Part shown: piece by piece, positions 60,400-60,578 of the stretch | How the letters are laid out: the number at the start of each line of letters is the position of its first letter | Numbering within the stretch: the stretch's first letter is position 1 | Source of the DNA: Microscilla marina ATCC 23134 | Lineage (GTDB): Bacteria > Bacteroidota > Bacteroidia > Cytophagales > Microscillaceae | Direction of reading: 5' to 3' | Length of the DNA stretch: 60,578 nt | NCBI RefSeq assembly: GCF_000169175.1 | Contig: NZ_AAWS01000056.1 | Location: forward strand, 1 to 60,578 | Made by a program: the position numbers and the translations under genes | The notes under the pieces: model-generated | Database searches by the model: none | Told to the model about the DNA's origin: nothing | What the model saw: only the letters and a program-made list of their open reading frames with translations

Positions 60400-60578
60400 T
60401 CAAAGGCAAATAAACCCATACCAATTAATAGGCAGTACATACACTCTACTGAGGAATTTCCATAAAACCAGCAAGATTCATCATTAGATAGTCAGTTATG
60501 ACAATATACCAAGTAGTGGAAGTGTAAATATATTGATCTCTTAATAAATATAAATTTGCTCCTCGCAATACTAATAAG

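Overview
The window looks like a stretch of chromosome from a gliding, carotenoid-producing marine bacterium of the Bacteroidota, most like the Cytophagales (Microscilla type). This is an inference from gene content: gliding ABC transporter genes gldA and gldF, several secreted proteins with type IX secretion (T9SS) C-terminal sorting domains, a saproxanthin-type carotenoid cluster, an AT-leaning composition, TAnnTTTG-type promoters and very repeat-rich intergenic DNA. No rRNA or tRNA gene was seen.

Layout. 1-6.8 kb: the 3' part of an IS66-family element (tnpB, tnpC). tnpC is interrupted by a group II intron (1679-6572), and a second, different group II intron (4093-6516) sits inside domain V of the first. 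This is a bacterial twintron, and removing both introns restores the conserved GRK-NYLFAG reading of the transposase. 6.9-12.4 kb: a leftward locus ending in a protein-glutaminase-like toxin domain, followed by a small putative immunity gene and a decayed paralogue of it. 12.8-20 kb: D-2-hydroxyacid dehydrogenase, a serine hydrolase lipoprotein, gldA, gldF, a leucine-rich-repeat protein and a T9SS-sorted protein.

20-29 kb: a DtxR-family regulator diverges from crtI-crtB-orf-idi-crtD-cruF-crtZ-lycopene cyclase. Together these can take phytoene to a gamma-carotene derivative hydroxylated at C-1' and on the beta ring and desaturated at 3',4', i.e. saproxanthin or a close relative. GGPP synthase is not in the window. 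29-35 kb: small lipoproteins, a large secreted metallophosphoesterase, and a DUF4157-type effector with a nuclease-like C-terminus. 35-43.3 kb: a caspase-like protease, a phosphohexomutase and two small proteins, bracketed by two large inverted intergenic repeat arrays. 43.3-50.2 kb: a yeast-type cytosine deaminase, an IS110 element with a candidate bridge-RNA region, a MORN-like protein, a secreted endonuclease I with Calx-beta repeats, a secreted zincin and a DsbA-like protein.

50.7-54.5 kb: a 1272-aa beta-propeller sensor with a SpoIIE-type phosphatase. 55.1-57 kb: an IS66 orfA relic fused to the 3' part of a phage tail tape-measure gene. 57.1-60.4 kb: a leftward operon with an NADAR-domain protein and an ADP-ribosylglycohydrolase, likely for removing ADP-ribose from macromolecules.

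Intergenic DNA carries many dispersed repeats: GCTAAAAG-rich arrays, an 81-bp tandem repeat, an 80-bp hairpin repeat, a perfect 63-bp repeat placed just after two terminators, and a 102-bp MITE with an empty-site control elsewhere in the window.
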